The notes: generated from the letters alone by a model not told the origin. 64,000 bases of DNA from Cronobacter universalis NCTC 9529 (GCF_001277175.1 NZ_CP012257.1:1488001-1552000); one strand, 5' to 3'; shown: positions 9,027 to 18,928, counted from the stretch's first letter. A program made the numbers and translations.

Positions 9027-9995
9027 TCACGCCAGAACCAGATTGCCTGCCGGATGGCACGAACACGCCAGCACGTAGCCGTCGGCGATCTCCTGCTCCG
9101 TCAGCGTCATGGTGCTCGTCACGCTGTACTCGCCGGAGAGCACCCGCGTTTTACAGCAGCCGCACACGCCCGCGCGGCATGCGGCGTTGACCGGCACCTG
9201 ATTGCTCTCAAGCGCCGCCAGCAGCGTGGTGCCGACCGCGCCGTAAAACTCGCGGGCAGGCGTAATCGTGGTGAACTTAATCCCGCTGGTCGCGGCCTCG
9301 GCTACCGGTGTGAAAAACTGTTCTTTATAAAAGCGCATCACGCCGAGCGCTTTCACTTCCTGCTCCACGAAATCCATATACGGCGCGGGGCCGCACACCA
9401 TCACGGTACGGCGGGTGAGATCCGGCACCGCCATCAGCATCTCGCGGGTCAGACGCCCGTGAACAAAACCCGGCGCGTCGCCGTTTTCCGCCACCAGCGT
9501 CACCGGGTAATCACGCCACTCGTCGGCGAAAATCACATCCTGCGGCGTGCGCACGTTATAGATCACCTGAACATCCGCCTGCGGGCGATATGCCGCGAGC
9601 CATCGGCGCATCGACATCACCGGCGTTACGCCGCAGCCGCCCGCCAGCAGCAGGAAGCGATCGTCGGTTTTGTCGGCGCAGGTAAAGTCGCCCTGCGCGT
9701 CGGACAGCCACAGATAATCGCCGCGTTTTACCTCGCGCGTCAGCCAGCCGGAGCCCTCGCCATTGTCGATGCGGCGCACCGTCAGCGTAATCAACGGGCT
9801 CACGCCAGGCGTTGAAGAAATCGTATACGCGCGCAGGGTATCGGCGCTGTTGCGAATGCTCACCAGCGCATATTGCCCGGCCTGATACGGATAGAAATCG
9901 TGGCACAGCAGCGAGAGCGTCCAGACATCCGGCGTCTCCTGCCGGATGTGATGCACCTGCATTCGCCACGGACATTGTGGGGTCGGCATCGTCAT
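9027..9995 (-). CDS. hcr: NADH oxidoreductase Hcr (HCP reductase)
   Basis: Passes electrons from NADH to the hybrid cluster protein Hcp. The 322 residues equal E. coli Hcr. The FAD-binding motif RAYTISSTP lies at about residues 54-62. The NAD-binding part includes LLAGGCGVTPVMSM (about 113-126) and ends near MVCGPAPYMDF. A C-terminal plant-type ferredoxin domain holds the [2Fe-2S] ligands in CRAGVCGCCKTRVL and a final Cys in ACSCHPAG. It starts ten bases after the hcp stop, so hcp-hcr is one operon. Confidence 0.95.
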   Translation of the reverse strand: MTMPTPQCPWRMQVHHIRQETPDVWTLSLLCHDFYPYQAGQYALVSIRNSADTLRAYTISSTPGVSPLITLTVRRIDNGEGSGWLTREVKRGDYLWLSDAQGDFTCADKTDDRFLLLAGGCGVTPVMSMRRWLAAYRPQADVQVIYNVRTPQDVIFADEWRDYPVTLVAENGDAPGFVHGRLTREMLMAVPDLTRRTVMVCGPAPYMDFVEQEVKALGVMRFYKEQFFTPVAEAATSGIKFTTITPAREFYGAVGTTLLAALESNQVPVNAACRAGVCGCCKTRVLSGEYSVTSTMTLTEQEIADGYVLACSCHPAGNLVLA

Positions 9996-10005
9996 TCTTT
10001 CCTCC

Positions 10006-11658
10006 TTACGCGCCTAGCAGCGCACGCATATCCTGCTCAACGGTGGTCACCTGGCGCAGGCCGAATTTCTCATTCAGCACCGCCAGCAGATCCGGCGTCA
10101 GGAAGCCTGGCGCGGTCGGGCCGGTGACGATATTGGTCACGCCGAGCGACAGCAGCGTCAGCAGGATCACAATCGCTTTTTGTTCAAACCACGACAGCAC
10201 CAGCGACAGCGGCAGGTCATTGACGCCGCAGCCCAGTTTTTCAGCAAGCGTCACCGCGAGAATAATGGCGGAGTAGGCGTCGTTGCACTGACCGGCGTCC
10301 ACCAGACGCGGCAGCCCTTCGATCGCGCCGAAATCGAGCTTATTAAAGCGGTATTTGCCGCAGGCGAGCGTCAGGATCAGGCAGTCGTTCGGTACCTGGG
10401 TGGCGAAATCGGTGAAATAACTGCGCTCACCGCGCGCGCCGTCGCAGCCGCCGACCAGGAAGATGTGGCGCAGCTTTTCGCGGCTCACCAGATCGATCAG
10501 CGTATCGGCGGCGCCGAGCAGCGTCTGACGACCGAAGCCAACGGTGATGAGGTGTTGGATTTCGCTGTACGGGAAGCCCGCCATCTGCTGCGCCTGGGCG
10601 ATCACCGGCCCGAAATCGTCGCCTTCAAGATGGCTCACGCCCGGCCAGCCGACGATGCTGCGGGTCCAGATACGATCGTCGTAGCTGCCGACGGTCGGGT
10701 CGATAATGCAGTTGGAGGTCATCACAATGGGGCCTGGGAAGCGGGCGAATTCAACCTGCTGGTTCTGCCAGCCGCTGCCGTAGTTGCCGACCAGATGCTT
10801 AAATTTGCGCAGCTCCGGGTAACCGTGCGCGGGCAGCATTTCACCGTGGGTATAAACATTCACGCCGGTGCCTTCCGCCTGCGCCAGCAGGTTATAGAGA
10901 TCTTGCAGATCGTGGCCGGAAATCAGGATGCATTTCCCGGCCACGGCTTTGACGTTGACCTGCGTCGGCGTCGGATGACCATATTTACTGGTTTCGCCCG
11001 CGTCCAGAATACGCATCACACTGAAGTTCATCTGGCCGATTTCCATCGCGCATTCCAGCAGCGCGTTCATGTCCGCAGGCCAGGTGCCGAGCCACGCCAT
11101 GATCCTGTGATACTGGCCGTAAATCTCGTTATCATACTGGCCGAGCACATGCGCATGCTCCATATAGGCCGCGGCGCCTTTCAGGCCATAAAGGCAGAGC
11201 AGGCGCAGGCCGAGAATATTCTCGCCAATCACCGCTTTGTCGATATTGGGCGCAAACGCGGCGGCCTGACGCTGTAAATCGCCCAAATCGTCGCTTGCCA
11301 GCGTCAGCGACGCCATCGGGTTATCCACCTGCGCGTTGGGGTCAATAGCCTGGCACCGGGTTTTCAGCGCCTCGCGCAGGGCGATGGCCTCGCGAGCGTA
11401 ACCGACGATACGTGGTGAATCGAAGTTGACGTTGGTCAGGGTCGAGAAAAACGCGCGGGGCGCGAAGCTGTCTGTAGGGTGGTCGATGATGCCAAGCTCG
11501 CGTGCTTTGACCGCCCAGGCGGAAAGCCCCTGCAAAGCCGCAATCAGCAGATCCTGAAGGTCGGAGGTTTCGGCGGTTTTCCCGCACATCCCTTGCGCAT
11601 ACGCGCAGCCGTTGCCTGCCGGAGTACGAATCGTTTGTTCACATTGCACGCAAAACAT
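10006..11658 (-). CDS. hcp: Hybrid cluster protein Hcp (high-affinity NO reductase)
   Basis: Iron-sulfur/oxo protein that reduces nitric oxide to N2O and also takes part in protein S-nitrosylation in E. coli. Its 550 residues equal E. coli Hcp. The N-terminal Cys set for the proximal cluster is visible as C3, C6, C18 and C25 ([20 protein letters not shown], then GMCGK). Later Cys residues (for example in [11 protein letters not shown] and [12 protein letters not shown]) fit hybrid-cluster ligands. The upstream region has an NsrR-type operator and a candidate FNR site. Confidence 0.97.
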   Translation of the reverse strand: MFCVQCEQTIRTPAGNGCAYAQGMCGKTAETSDLQDLLIAALQGLSAWAVKARELGIIDHPTDSFAPRAFFSTLTNVNFDSPRIVGYAREAIALREALKTRCQAIDPNAQVDNPMASLTLASDDLGDLQRQAAAFAPNIDKAVIGENILGLRLLCLYGLKGAAAYMEHAHVLGQYDNEIYGQYHRIMAWLGTWPADMNALLECAMEIGQMNFSVMRILDAGETSKYGHPTPTQVNVKAVAGKCILISGHDLQDLYNLLAQAEGTGVNVYTHGEMLPAHGYPELRKFKHLVGNYGSGWQNQQVEFARFPGPIVMTSNCIIDPTVGSYDDRIWTRSIVGWPGVSHLEGDDFGPVIAQAQQMAGFPYSEIQHLITVGFGRQTLLGAADTLIDLVSREKLRHIFLVGGCDGARGERSYFTDFATQVPNDCLILTLACGKYRFNKLDFGAIEGLPRLVDAGQCNDAYSAIILAVTLAEKLGCGVNDLPLSLVLSWFEQKAIVILLTLLSLGVTNIVTGPTAPGFLTPDLLAVLNEKFGLRQVTTVEQDMRALLGA

Positions 11659-11670
11659 GATGACACCTTA

Positions 11671-11693
11671 AAGTTATATTTAATATGCATGTT
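11671..11693. promoter_or_regulatory. NsrR-type operator at hcp
   Basis: This 23-bp element matches about 17 positions of the E. coli NsrR consensus (11-1-11 inverted repeat). It sits at the exact centre (11682) of a longer interrupted palindrome with arms CCTTAAA (11666-11672) and TTTAAGG (11692-11698). It lies just upstream of the hcp ATG, where a repressor would block transcription until nitric oxide damages the NsrR cluster. hcp-hcr is a well-known NsrR target. Confidence 0.7.
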
Positions 11694-11751
11694 TAAGGTT
11701 AGGCTTCGGCATGAAAGGAGAAAAGCGATTTTTCAGGAACCTGAAGAGAGA

Positions 11752-11765
11752 TTGATTTAACGCAA
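11752..11765. promoter_or_regulatory. Candidate FNR site upstream of hcp
   Basis: TTGATTTAACGCAA keeps the full left half TTGAT and three of five bases of the right half ATCAA. Its centre is 76.5 bp upstream of the NsrR operator centre. E. coli hcp is FNR-activated from a distal site of about this spacing, which supports the call, but the right half is degenerate. Confidence 0.4.
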
Positions 11766-11798
11766 TTTTGGCGGCAGGAGCCTACCGCCAAAGGAGTA

Positions 11799-12698
11799 TC
11801 AGGCGGCGAAAAACGCCATCAGCAACGGCACCAGCAGGCTCAGAATAAACCCGTGCACGATAGCCGCAGGCACCAGCTCCAGGCCGCCGCTGCGTTGCAG
11901 CACCGGCAGCGTGAAATCCATCGACGTCGCCCCGCAGATGCCGAGCGCGCAAGAGCGGCTGCGGCGCACCAGCGCCGGGATCAGCATTATTGCGATAAGC
12001 TCGCGCCCCAGATCGTTAAAGAACGCGGCGCTGCCAATCACCGGCCCGAAGGATTCCGTCATCAGAATGCCGGAGAGTGAATACCAGCCGAAGCCGGACG
12101 CCATCGCAAGCCCCGTGCGCAGCGGCAGCCCGAGCAGCAACGCATTCACCACGCCTGCAATAAGGGAACTGACCAGAACCACAATAGCCACCATCATGCC
12201 GCGGCGGTTAAGCACTATCTGTTTCAGCGTCATGCCGTTGTTGCGAAGCTGAATACCAATCAGGAACAGCAGGAAAATTAAGGTGTATTCGCTGGCTTCG
12301 GTGGCGTGCCTGAGAAACGCAAGGCCGGTCAGTCCCAGCAGGAAACCCAGCACCACCACGCCGCAAAGCTTAAGGGACTCCAGCGCCATCGCGAGACGCG
12401 ACGGCAGTTTTTCCTGGCGATGCTGATGGCGCCAGGGAATCGCGCGTTCAAGCCACAGAAGGGCGGCGATATTGCACAGCATAATGACCGTAATACTGAC
12501 GGCGGAATAGTGCAGGATCGCCAGCAGATTCGCCGACAGATTATCGAGAAACGCCAGGCTGATGCCCATAAAGAAGAGAATGATGTACACCAGCCAGCTC
12601 AATAACTGATTGATAAGCCGCAGCGCGCCTGCGCTGCGCAGGGGAATAAGGTAGCCGAGAATAAGCGGCACTAAGATAATTAACAGTCCTGAAAACAT
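11799..12698 (-). CDS. lysO: L-lysine exporter LysO (YbjE)
   Basis: Inner-membrane exporter of lysine and of the analogue thialysine. I chose the ATG at 12698 (MFSGLLIILVPLILGYLIPL), which gives 299 residues as in E. coli; the frame stays open 20 codons further upstream but without family similarity. About eight hydrophobic spans are seen, with the conserved SGFGWYSLSGILMTESFGP segment near residues 199-217 and ALGICGATSMDFTLPV near 250-265. An imperfect hairpin (11767-11792) follows the stop. E. coli aqpZ, normally next door, is missing here. Confidence 0.93.
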   Translation of the reverse strand: MFSGLLIILVPLILGYLIPLRSAGALRLINQLLSWLVYIILFFMGISLAFLDNLSANLLAILHYSAVSITVIMLCNIAALLWLERAIPWRHQHRQEKLPSRLAMALESLKLCGVVVLGFLLGLTGLAFLRHATEASEYTLIFLLFLIGIQLRNNGMTLKQIVLNRRGMMVAIVVLVSSLIAGVVNALLLGLPLRTGLAMASGFGWYSLSGILMTESFGPVIGSAAFFNDLGRELIAIMLIPALVRRSRSCALGICGATSMDFTLPVLQRSGGLELVPAAIVHGFILSLLVPLLMAFFAA

Positions 12699-12921
12699 GA
12701 GGCGAGCGGTCCCTGAGAGAGCTGAAATAAGCGTGCCGCCACACCCTACAGAATTCATCCTGGCGAGTAAAGCCAGGGTTATTAGCCATATTTCATTGCG
12801 TTAGCGCATCATGAACGCCATTTATAACCTGCCCTGAACATCACCTTTTTATTATTTCGAGACGCCTCGCAATGCGGCTTTTCCGTGCCGCCTTTCGCTG
12901 TTAAGGCTCTGATTGAATAGC

Positions 12922-12927
12922 TATACT
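12922..12927 (+). promoter_or_regulatory. Predicted -10 element of ybjD promoter
   Basis: TATACT lies 38 bases before the ybjD ATG. No good -35 hexamer is visible at 16-18 bases upstream, so the promoter may be weak or activator-dependent. A strong ribosome site (GGAGGAGAG) directly precedes the start. Confidence 0.4.
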
Positions 12928-12964
12928 GCCGACACGCAGCCATGCAGATGCAGCCGGAGGAGAG

Positions 12965-14623
12965 ATGTTTCTTGAGCGCGTGGAGGTAGCCGGGTTTCGC
13001 GGAATTAACCGCTTATCGTTAATGCTTGAACATAATAACGTGCTGATTGGCGAAAACGCATGGGGGAAATCAAGCCTGCTGGATGCGCTGACGCTGCTGC
13101 TGAATCCGGGCGACTCGCTCTACGCTTTTACACGCAATGACTTCTGGTTCCCGCCGGGCGATATTCACGGGCGCGAACGCCATCTGCATCTTATTCTGAT
13201 TTTTCGCGAGACAGAGCCGGGCGATTTTCAGCGCCGCCGTTTTCGCGGTCTGCGCGCATTAATGACGCCTGGCAGCGATGGCTTTCAGCGGATTTTCTAC
13301 CGGCTGGAGGGCGAGCTGAATGACGATAACAGCGTACTGACGCTGCGCAGTTTTCTTAACGCCGAGGGTGAACCGCTCGCGCTTGAAGATATCGACGCGC
13401 TGGCGCGGCAACTTATCCGCTTAAACCCGGTGCTGCGGTTGCGTGACGCCCGTTTTATGCGCCGTCTGCACGACAGCGCCATCACCCATACGCCCCAGAT
13501 GGAAGTGACCGCGCGCGAGCTTGAGTTTCTGACGCGCGAGCTGGTCTCCCGCCCGCAAAACCTCACGGATGAACAGATTCGCCAGGGGCTGTCGGCGATG
13601 GTGCAACTGCTGGAGCACTATTTTTCCGAGCAGGGCGTCGCGGGCCCGCGCTACCGTCTGATGCGTCGCCACTCGCATGATGAACAGCGCAGCTGGCGCT
13701 ATCTCGATATCATCAACCGCATGATTGATAAGCCCGGCGGGCGCGCCTACCGGGTTATTCTGCTGGGGCTGTTCGCCACGCTGTTGCAGGCCAAAGGCAA
13801 CGTGCGGCTTGATAAATACGCCCGGCCGCTGCTGCTGGTGGAAGACCCCGAAACGCGATTGCACCCTATTATGCTCTCTGTGGCCTGGCAGTTGCTGAAC
13901 CTGCTGCCGCTGCAAAAGCTGACCACCACCAACTCCGGCGAGCTGCTGTCGATGACCCCGGTTGAACATGTCTGCCGGCTGGTGCGCGCTTCCGGCAAGG
14001 TGGCGGCGTGGCGGCTGGGGCCTGGCGGCATGAATGCCGAAGACAGCCGGCGCATCGCGTTTCATATCCGCTTTAACCGGCCATCGGCGCTGTTCGCGCG
14101 CTGCTGGCTGCTGGTGGAAGGGGAAACGGAAGTCTGGATGATGAACGAGCTGGCGCGTCAGTGCGGTTATCATTTTGAGGCTGAAGGCATCAAAGTCATT
14201 GAGTTCGCCCAGTCCGGCTTAAAACCGCTGATTAAATTCGCCCGCCGGATGGGGATTGAATGGCATGTGCTGGTGGATGGCGATGACGCCGGGCGCAAAT
14301 ATGCCGCGACGGTAAAAAGCATTGTGAATAACGACAGCGAGCAGGTGCGCCAGCATCTCACCGAGCTTCCTGCGCCGGACATGGAACATTTTATGTATCG
14401 CGAAGGATTTGACGCGGTGTTTTACCGCGTCGCGCAACTACCGGAAACGGTGCATATGAATATGCGGCGGGTCATCGTTAAAGCGATTCACCGCTCCTCG
14501 AAACCCGATCTGGCGATTGAAGTGGCGATGGAAGCCGCCCGCCGTGGGATGGACGCCGTGCCGCCGCTGCTGCGCAAAATGTTCTCGCGCGTGCTGTGGC
14601 TCGCCCGCGGACGCGCGGATTAG
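12965..14623 (+). CDS. ybjD: YbjD, OLD-family ATP-dependent nuclease-like protein
   Basis: Predicted ATPase-TOPRIM protein of 552 residues, the length of E. coli YbjD. The N-terminal half is an AAA/ABC-type ATPase with Walker A GENAWGKSS at residues 27-35. LLVEDPETRLHPIM (about 289-302) carries the Walker B-like Asp/Glu and the following His. The C-terminal part is TOPRIM-like: LLVEGETEVWMM (about 381-392) supplies the catalytic Glu and LVDGDDAGRKYA (about 436-447) the DxD. This order is that of OLD nucleases such as P2 Old and GajA of Gabija, yet YbjD is chromosomal core. Its biological role is not established. Confidence 0.88.
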   Translation: MFLERVEVAGFRGINRLSLMLEHNNVLIGENAWGKSSLLDALTLLLNPGDSLYAFTRNDFWFPPGDIHGRERHLHLILIFRETEPGDFQRRRFRGLRALMTPGSDGFQRIFYRLEGELNDDNSVLTLRSFLNAEGEPLALEDIDALARQLIRLNPVLRLRDARFMRRLHDSAITHTPQMEVTARELEFLTRELVSRPQNLTDEQIRQGLSAMVQLLEHYFSEQGVAGPRYRLMRRHSHDEQRSWRYLDIINRMIDKPGGRAYRVILLGLFATLLQAKGNVRLDKYARPLLLVEDPETRLHPIMLSVAWQLLNLLPLQKLTTTNSGELLSMTPVEHVCRLVRASGKVAAWRLGPGGMNAEDSRRIAFHIRFNRPSALFARCWLLVEGETEVWMMNELARQCGYHFEAEGIKVIEFAQSGLKPLIKFARRMGIEWHVLVDGDDAGRKYAATVKSIVNNDSEQVRQHLTELPAPDMEHFMYREGFDAVFYRVAQLPETVHMNMRRVIVKAIHRSSKPDLAIEVAMEAARRGMDAVPPLLRKMFSRVLWLARGRAD

Positions 14624-14650
14624 CGTTTGTGGGCAGGCGTAATCTCTCGC

Positions 14651-14716
14651 AGGGCGGGTAAGCCACGCCACCCGGCGAATACGTTTGTAGGGCGGGTAAA
14701 CGAAGCGCACCCGCCA
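14651..14716. repeat. Pair of diverged palindromic intergenic repeats
   Basis: Unit A (14651-14676) contains GGGCGGGTAAGCCACGCCACCC and is a degenerate hairpin. Unit B (14688-14716) reads TAGGGCGGGTAAACGAAGCG followed by CACCCGCC and closely matches the inverted copy at 8986-9011. Both sit between the convergent genes ybjD and ybjX and may act as a 3'-end stabiliser or terminator-like element for both. Confidence 0.65.
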
Positions 14717-14727
14717 GACCGGGCCGG

Positions 14728-15681
14728 TTATCGCTCGTCAAACCGTGCGTCGATTTGCGCGGTCATGGTGTCCAGCAACGCATAACGACGACGATACTCC
14801 GCGCGTTTTTTACTGGCGATCTCCTCAAGCGACTTACGGGCAATCTGCAACGGCAAATGATATAGCCCCTGCACGTCTTTATAGCCGCCGAGCGATGCCC
14901 AGAAGCTGTCGTAGTCGGCGTGCAGCTTGTCCTTTTTCTTCTTCGCATAACGCCAGCTACGGTAGATATGCGTCTCATTGCTGACGGCGAGTATCTGGCT
15001 CACCGCAAAACGCTGCGCCAGCAGACAAACCGCCTCCAGCACCAGGCGTTTTGGAAACAGGCCGTGGCAGGCTTTGGTCGCGAGCTGGATCTGATCGTGC
15101 TCAACCCAGGCCTTGGCGCCCTGTAAGCCGCCGATAAACAGTACAGGCTCACCGTCAGCCTCGCACAGGGTAAACGTCATTTCGGCGAGCACGATGCCAG
15201 CGACATCACGGAAAATCACGGTCGTTTCGCCTTCTTTATCCAGATCCGCGACGGCGGCGAGATCCAGACAATACTGCGCGTCGTTTTTCCCGGTGAGCGT
15301 GGCAAGCGTAACGCCCTGGCGCATCAGGTGTCCCTGCATCAGCGCGTTGGGCAGCAGCCGCACGATATGCTGGTAATGATATTCCAGCGCCGCCAGCGCC
15401 GCTTTGCGGGACACATTGACCGACAGCCAGGGCCGGTGCAGACGGCACGGCAGGCCCGGCTGGGCGTGCAGTAGCGCGTCGAGCATGGGATGGCGCGCCA
15501 GTACCGCCAGCCAGCGGCGTGTGGCGAAGGGCGTCGCCAGCGAGCGCAGGATAAATTTCCGGCGATAGGCCGGATTCTGCCAGGCGAGCCCCGGCGTTTT
15601 CTGGCCTGTTGCGAGCAGGCGAAAGAGTTGCCAGGCGCTGTGGGCTGGCGGCTGAATGGATATTTCGGCAAATGCGGACAT
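14728..15681 (-). CDS. ybjX: YbjX, VirK/YbjX (DUF535) family protein
   Basis: Protein of 317 residues belonging to the VirK/YbjX family; E. coli YbjX is about 330. No signal peptide or membrane span is evident. The conserved block THIYRSWRYAKKKKDKLHAD lies near residues 236-255 and DYDSFWASLGG follows. Family members are PhoP-regulated in Salmonella and linked to resistance to antimicrobial peptides and to virulence protein handling, but the activity is unknown. The gene is convergent with ybjD and divergent from macA. Confidence 0.85.
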   Translation of the reverse strand: MSAFAEISIQPPAHSAWQLFRLLATGQKTPGLAWQNPAYRRKFILRSLATPFATRRWLAVLARHPMLDALLHAQPGLPCRLHRPWLSVNVSRKAALAALEYHYQHIVRLLPNALMQGHLMRQGVTLATLTGKNDAQYCLDLAAVADLDKEGETTVIFRDVAGIVLAEMTFTLCEADGEPVLFIGGLQGAKAWVEHDQIQLATKACHGLFPKRLVLEAVCLLAQRFAVSQILAVSNETHIYRSWRYAKKKKDKLHADYDSFWASLGGYKDVQGLYHLPLQIARKSLEEIASKKRAEYRRRYALLDTMTAQIDARFDER

Positions 15682-15841
15682 AACCTGATCTCGTCATGAG
15701 GTATGGGGTTATGGAAACAAACCATCACTTAACGCAATATCAACGCTGTGGTTTATTTGCGGGCTGCATAGGGTTTGGTTGAGATTGCGTTTAGAATAGA
15801 AGAGCAAACTCTGTTTACTCGTCCGAAACGTCAGGAAAGAT

Positions 15842-16954
15842 ATGAAGCTTAAGGGAAGGATCAAGAAGCGCTACGTGGCGCTGGCTCTGGTTATCGTTAT
15901 CGGCGCGGTCTGGCTCTGGAAGACGCTGAATGCGCCGCTGCCCCGTTATCAGACCATGCTGGTGCGTAAAGGGGATTTGCAACAGAGCGTGCTGGCGACC
16001 GGCAAGCTCGACGCGCTGCGTAAAGTGGATGTCGGCGCGCAGGTGAGCGGCCAGCTTAAAACGTTGTCGGTCAATATCGGCGATAAAGTCAAAAAAGATC
16101 AGCTCCTCGGGGTTATCGATCCTGAGCAGGCCGAAAACCAGATTAAAGAAGTGGAAGCGACGTTAATGGAGCTGCGCGCCCAGCGGCGTCAGGCCGAGGC
16201 CGAGATGAAACTCGCCCGCGTCACGCTTTCTCGCCAGCAGCAGCTTGCCCGCACCCAGGCGATTTCACGCCAGGATCTCGACACGGCCGCGACCGAGCTT
16301 GCGGTCAAAGAGGCGCAGATCGGGACTATCGACGCGCAAATCAAGCGCAACCAGGCCTCCCTCAGCACGGCCAGAACTAACCTGGATTACACCCGCATCA
16401 CCGCGCCGATCGCCGGTGAGGTGACGCAGATAACCACGCTACAGGGGCAGACGGTCATCGCCGCGCAGCAGGCGCCGAATATCCTGACGCTCGCCGATCT
16501 CAGCACCATGCTGGTGAAGGCGCAGGTCTCCGAAGCCGATATCATCCACCTGAAACCAGGGCAGAAAGCCTGGTTTACGGTGCTTGGCGATCCGCTGACC
16601 CGCTACGAAGGGCGGCTGAAAGATATTCTTCCGACGCCCGAGAAAATCAACGACGCCATTTTTTACTACGCGCGTTTTGAGGTGCCCAACCCGCAGGGCG
16701 TGCTGCGCCTGGATATGACCGCGCAGGTGCATATTCAGCTCGGCGGCGTCGACGATGTGCTGACCATTCCGCTGGCGGCGCTGGGCGAGCCGGTCGGCGA
16801 TAACCGCTATAACGTGACGCTGCTGCGTAACGGCGAAACCCGCGAGCGTGAGGTGACCATTGGCGTGCGTAACGACACGCAGGTCGAAGTGGTGCAGGGC
16901 CTCGCAGAAGGTGATGAAGTGGTCATTGGCCGCGCGAGCGGGAGCGATCAATGA
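15842..16954 (+). CDS. macA: Periplasmic adaptor MacA of the MacAB-TolC efflux pump
   Basis: Membrane-fusion protein that links the MacB ATPase to TolC for export of macrolides, enterotoxin STII and probably haem precursors in E. coli. The 370 residues match the family. One N-terminal membrane anchor ([19 protein letters not shown]) is followed by split lipoyl (about 55-75 and 185-210) and a long coiled coil at about 88-175, rich in Glu/Arg/Gln ([20 protein letters not shown]). A beta-barrel and membrane-proximal domain end the protein. A ribosome site (AGGAAAG) precedes the ATG. It overlaps macB by four bases. Confidence 0.95.
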   Translation: MKLKGRIKKRYVALALVIVIGAVWLWKTLNAPLPRYQTMLVRKGDLQQSVLATGKLDALRKVDVGAQVSGQLKTLSVNIGDKVKKDQLLGVIDPEQAENQIKEVEATLMELRAQRRQAEAEMKLARVTLSRQQQLARTQAISRQDLDTAATELAVKEAQIGTIDAQIKRNQASLSTARTNLDYTRITAPIAGEVTQITTLQGQTVIAAQQAPNILTLADLSTMLVKAQVSEADIIHLKPGQKAWFTVLGDPLTRYEGRLKDILPTPEKINDAIFYYARFEVPNPQGVLRLDMTAQVHIQLGGVDDVLTIPLAALGEPVGDNRYNVTLLRNGETREREVTIGVRNDTQVEVVQGLAEGDEVVIGRASGSDQ

Positions 16955-18894
16955 CGGCGCTGCTTGAGCTGCGCGATATTCGCCGCAGCTATCCGTCGGG
17001 CGAAACGGAGGTCGAGGTCTTAAAAGGCGTCACGCTGACCATTAACGCCGGTGAAATGGTGGCGATTGTCGGCGCGTCCGGCTCCGGTAAATCGACGCTG
17101 ATGAATATTCTCGGCTGTCTCGATAAGCCGAGCAGCGGCAGCTACAAAGTCGCGGGTGTGGATGTGGCGACGCTCGGCGACGACGCGCTCGCCCGTCTGC
17201 GGCGCGAACATTTCGGCTTTATTTTTCAACGCTATCACCTGCTTTCGCACCTGACCGCCGCGCAGAATGTCGAAGTACCCGCTATTTATGCCGGCACCGG
17301 GCGGGCCGCACGTGAGGCGCGGGCGCGCGAATTACTGGCGCGGCTGGGTCTTGAAGCGCGCGTCGATTACCAGCCCTCGCAGCTTTCGGGCGGTCAGCAG
17401 CAGCGCGTGAGTATCGCCCGCGCGCTGATGAACGGCGGGCAGGTGATTCTGGCCGACGAGCCGACCGGCGCGCTTGACAGCCGCTCCGGCGAAGAGGTGA
17501 TCGCGACCTTAAAACAGCTGCGCGATCGCGGGCACACGGTGATTATCGTCACCCACGATCCTGATGTCGCCGCACAGGCTGAGCGCATTATCGAAATTCG
17601 CGACGGGGAGATCATCAGTAATCCGCCGCCGGCCGGGAAACGCGGCGTGGCCAGATTGCCTGCGCAACCGCACGACGCCCCGGCGCTCGGGCAGTTTATC
17701 AACAGCTTCCGTGAAGCGCTGACAATGGCCTGGCTTGCGATGGCGGCGAACAAGATGCGCACGCTGCTGACCATGCTCGGAATTATTATCGGCATCGCGT
17801 CGGTGGTCTCTATTGTGGTGGTGGGCGACGCCGCCAAACAGATGGTGCTGGAGGATATCCGCTCGATCGGCACCAACACGATAGATGTCTACCCGGGCAA
17901 AGATTTTGGCGATGACGATCCGCAATATCAACAGGCGTTACAGTATGACGATCTACAGGCTCTCCAGCGCCAGCCGTGGGTGAGTTCCGCCACGCCGGCG
18001 GTGTCGCAAAACCTGCGCCTGCGCTATGGCAACGTGGATGTCGCCGCCAGCGCAAACGGCGTGAGCGGGCAATATTTCAACGTCTACGGCATGACCTTTA
18101 GCGAAGGCAACACCTTTAACGACGAACAACTGCGCGGCCGCGCGCAGGTGGTGGTTATCGACAGCAACGCGCGCCGCCAGCTCTTCCCCAACAAGGCGAA
18201 GGTGGTGGGCGAAGTGGTGCTGGTCGGCAATATGCCCGCGACGGTCATCGGCGTGGCGGAAGAGAAGCAGTCGATGTTCGGCAGCAGCAAAATTCTGCGG
18301 GTATGGATGCCGTACAGCACCATGTCCGGGCGCATTATGGGGCAGTCGTGGCTGAACTCCATCACGGTGCGGGTAAAAGAGGGCTACGACAGCGGCGAGG
18401 CGGAGCAGCAGCTCACGCGGCTCCTGACGTTGCGGCACGGCAAAAAAGATTTTTTCACCTGGAATATGGACGGCGTGTTGAAAACGGCGGAAAAGACCAC
18501 ACGTACTCTTCAACTGTTTTTAACGCTGGTGGCGGTGATTTCACTGGTGGTCGGCGGTATCGGGGTGATGAACATCATGCTGGTGTCGGTCACCGAGCGC
18601 ACCCGGGAGATCGGCATTCGTATGGCGGTCGGCGCGCGCAAGAGCGATGTGCTGCAGCAGTTTTTGATTGAGGCGGTGCTCGTCTGTCTGGTGGGCGGCG
18701 CGCTGGGTATCGGGCTCTCACTGCTCATCGCGTTTGCCTTACAGCTGATTTTACCCGGCTGGGAGATTGGCTTTTCGCCCGTGGCGCTGCTGACGGCGTT
18801 TTTGTGCTCGAGCGCGACGGGGGTGTTGTTCGGCTGGCTGCCCGCCCGCAATGCCGCCAGACTCAATCCTGTGGATGCGCTGGCTCGGGAATAA
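16951..18894 (+). CDS. macB: Macrolide export ATP-binding/permease protein MacB
   Basis: Mechanotransmission-type ABC transporter in the inner membrane, 647 residues (E. coli 648). The N-terminal ATPase has Walker [10 protein letters not shown] (about 42-50), signature [15 protein letters not shown] (about 144-158) and Walker [14 protein letters not shown] first membrane helix lies near residue 275 ([21 protein letters not shown]), then a large periplasmic MacB_PCD domain, then three helices of the FtsX domain at the C-terminus. ATGA overlap with macA indicates coupling. A bidirectional terminator follows. Confidence 0.97.
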   Translation: MTALLELRDIRRSYPSGETEVEVLKGVTLTINAGEMVAIVGASGSGKSTLMNILGCLDKPSSGSYKVAGVDVATLGDDALARLRREHFGFIFQRYHLLSHLTAAQNVEVPAIYAGTGRAAREARARELLARLGLEARVDYQPSQLSGGQQQRVSIARALMNGGQVILADEPTGALDSRSGEEVIATLKQLRDRGHTVIIVTHDPDVAAQAERIIEIRDGEIISNPPPAGKRGVARLPAQPHDAPALGQFINSFREALTMAWLAMAANKMRTLLTMLGIIIGIASVVSIVVVGDAAKQMVLEDIRSIGTNTIDVYPGKDFGDDDPQYQQALQYDDLQALQRQPWVSSATPAVSQNLRLRYGNVDVAASANGVSGQYFNVYGMTFSEGNTFNDEQLRGRAQVVVIDSNARRQLFPNKAKVVGEVVLVGNMPATVIGVAEEKQSMFGSSKILRVWMPYSTMSGRIMGQSWLNSITVRVKEGYDSGEAEQQLTRLLTLRHGKKDFFTWNMDGVLKTAEKTTRTLQLFLTLVAVISLVVGGIGVMNIMLVSVTERTREIGIRMAVGARKSDVLQQFLIEAVLVCLVGGALGIGLSLLIAFALQLILPGWEIGFSPVALLTAFLCSSATGVLFGWLPARNAARLNPVDALARE

Positions 18895-18898
18895 ATAA

Positions 18899-18928
18899 AA
18901 ATGCCAGTCCACGGGACTGGCATTTCAG
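18899..18928. terminator. Bidirectional terminator between macB and cspD
   Basis: Arms AAATGCCAGTCC (18899-18910) and GGACTGGCATTT (18914-18925) form a perfect 12-bp stem with a 3-base loop. The A/T-rich flanks give U residues on either strand. It separates convergent macB and cspD. Confidence 0.85.

Noticed and set aside
11766..11792. Terminator of lysO
   Set aside because: The TTTGGCGG/CCGCCAAA hairpin is good, but on the minus strand only AATTG follows and no T run, so I did not list it as a terminator.
12781..12830. ARG box or lysine-responsive riboswitch before lysO
   Set aside because: Half-sites such as TGAAC and ATTCA occur but not in the right spacing, and no riboswitch-like fold was recognisable.
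16951..18894. Acquired antibiotic-resistance determinant
   Set aside because: macAB is a core enterobacterial efflux pump with native codon use and conserved neighbours, not a mobile gene.
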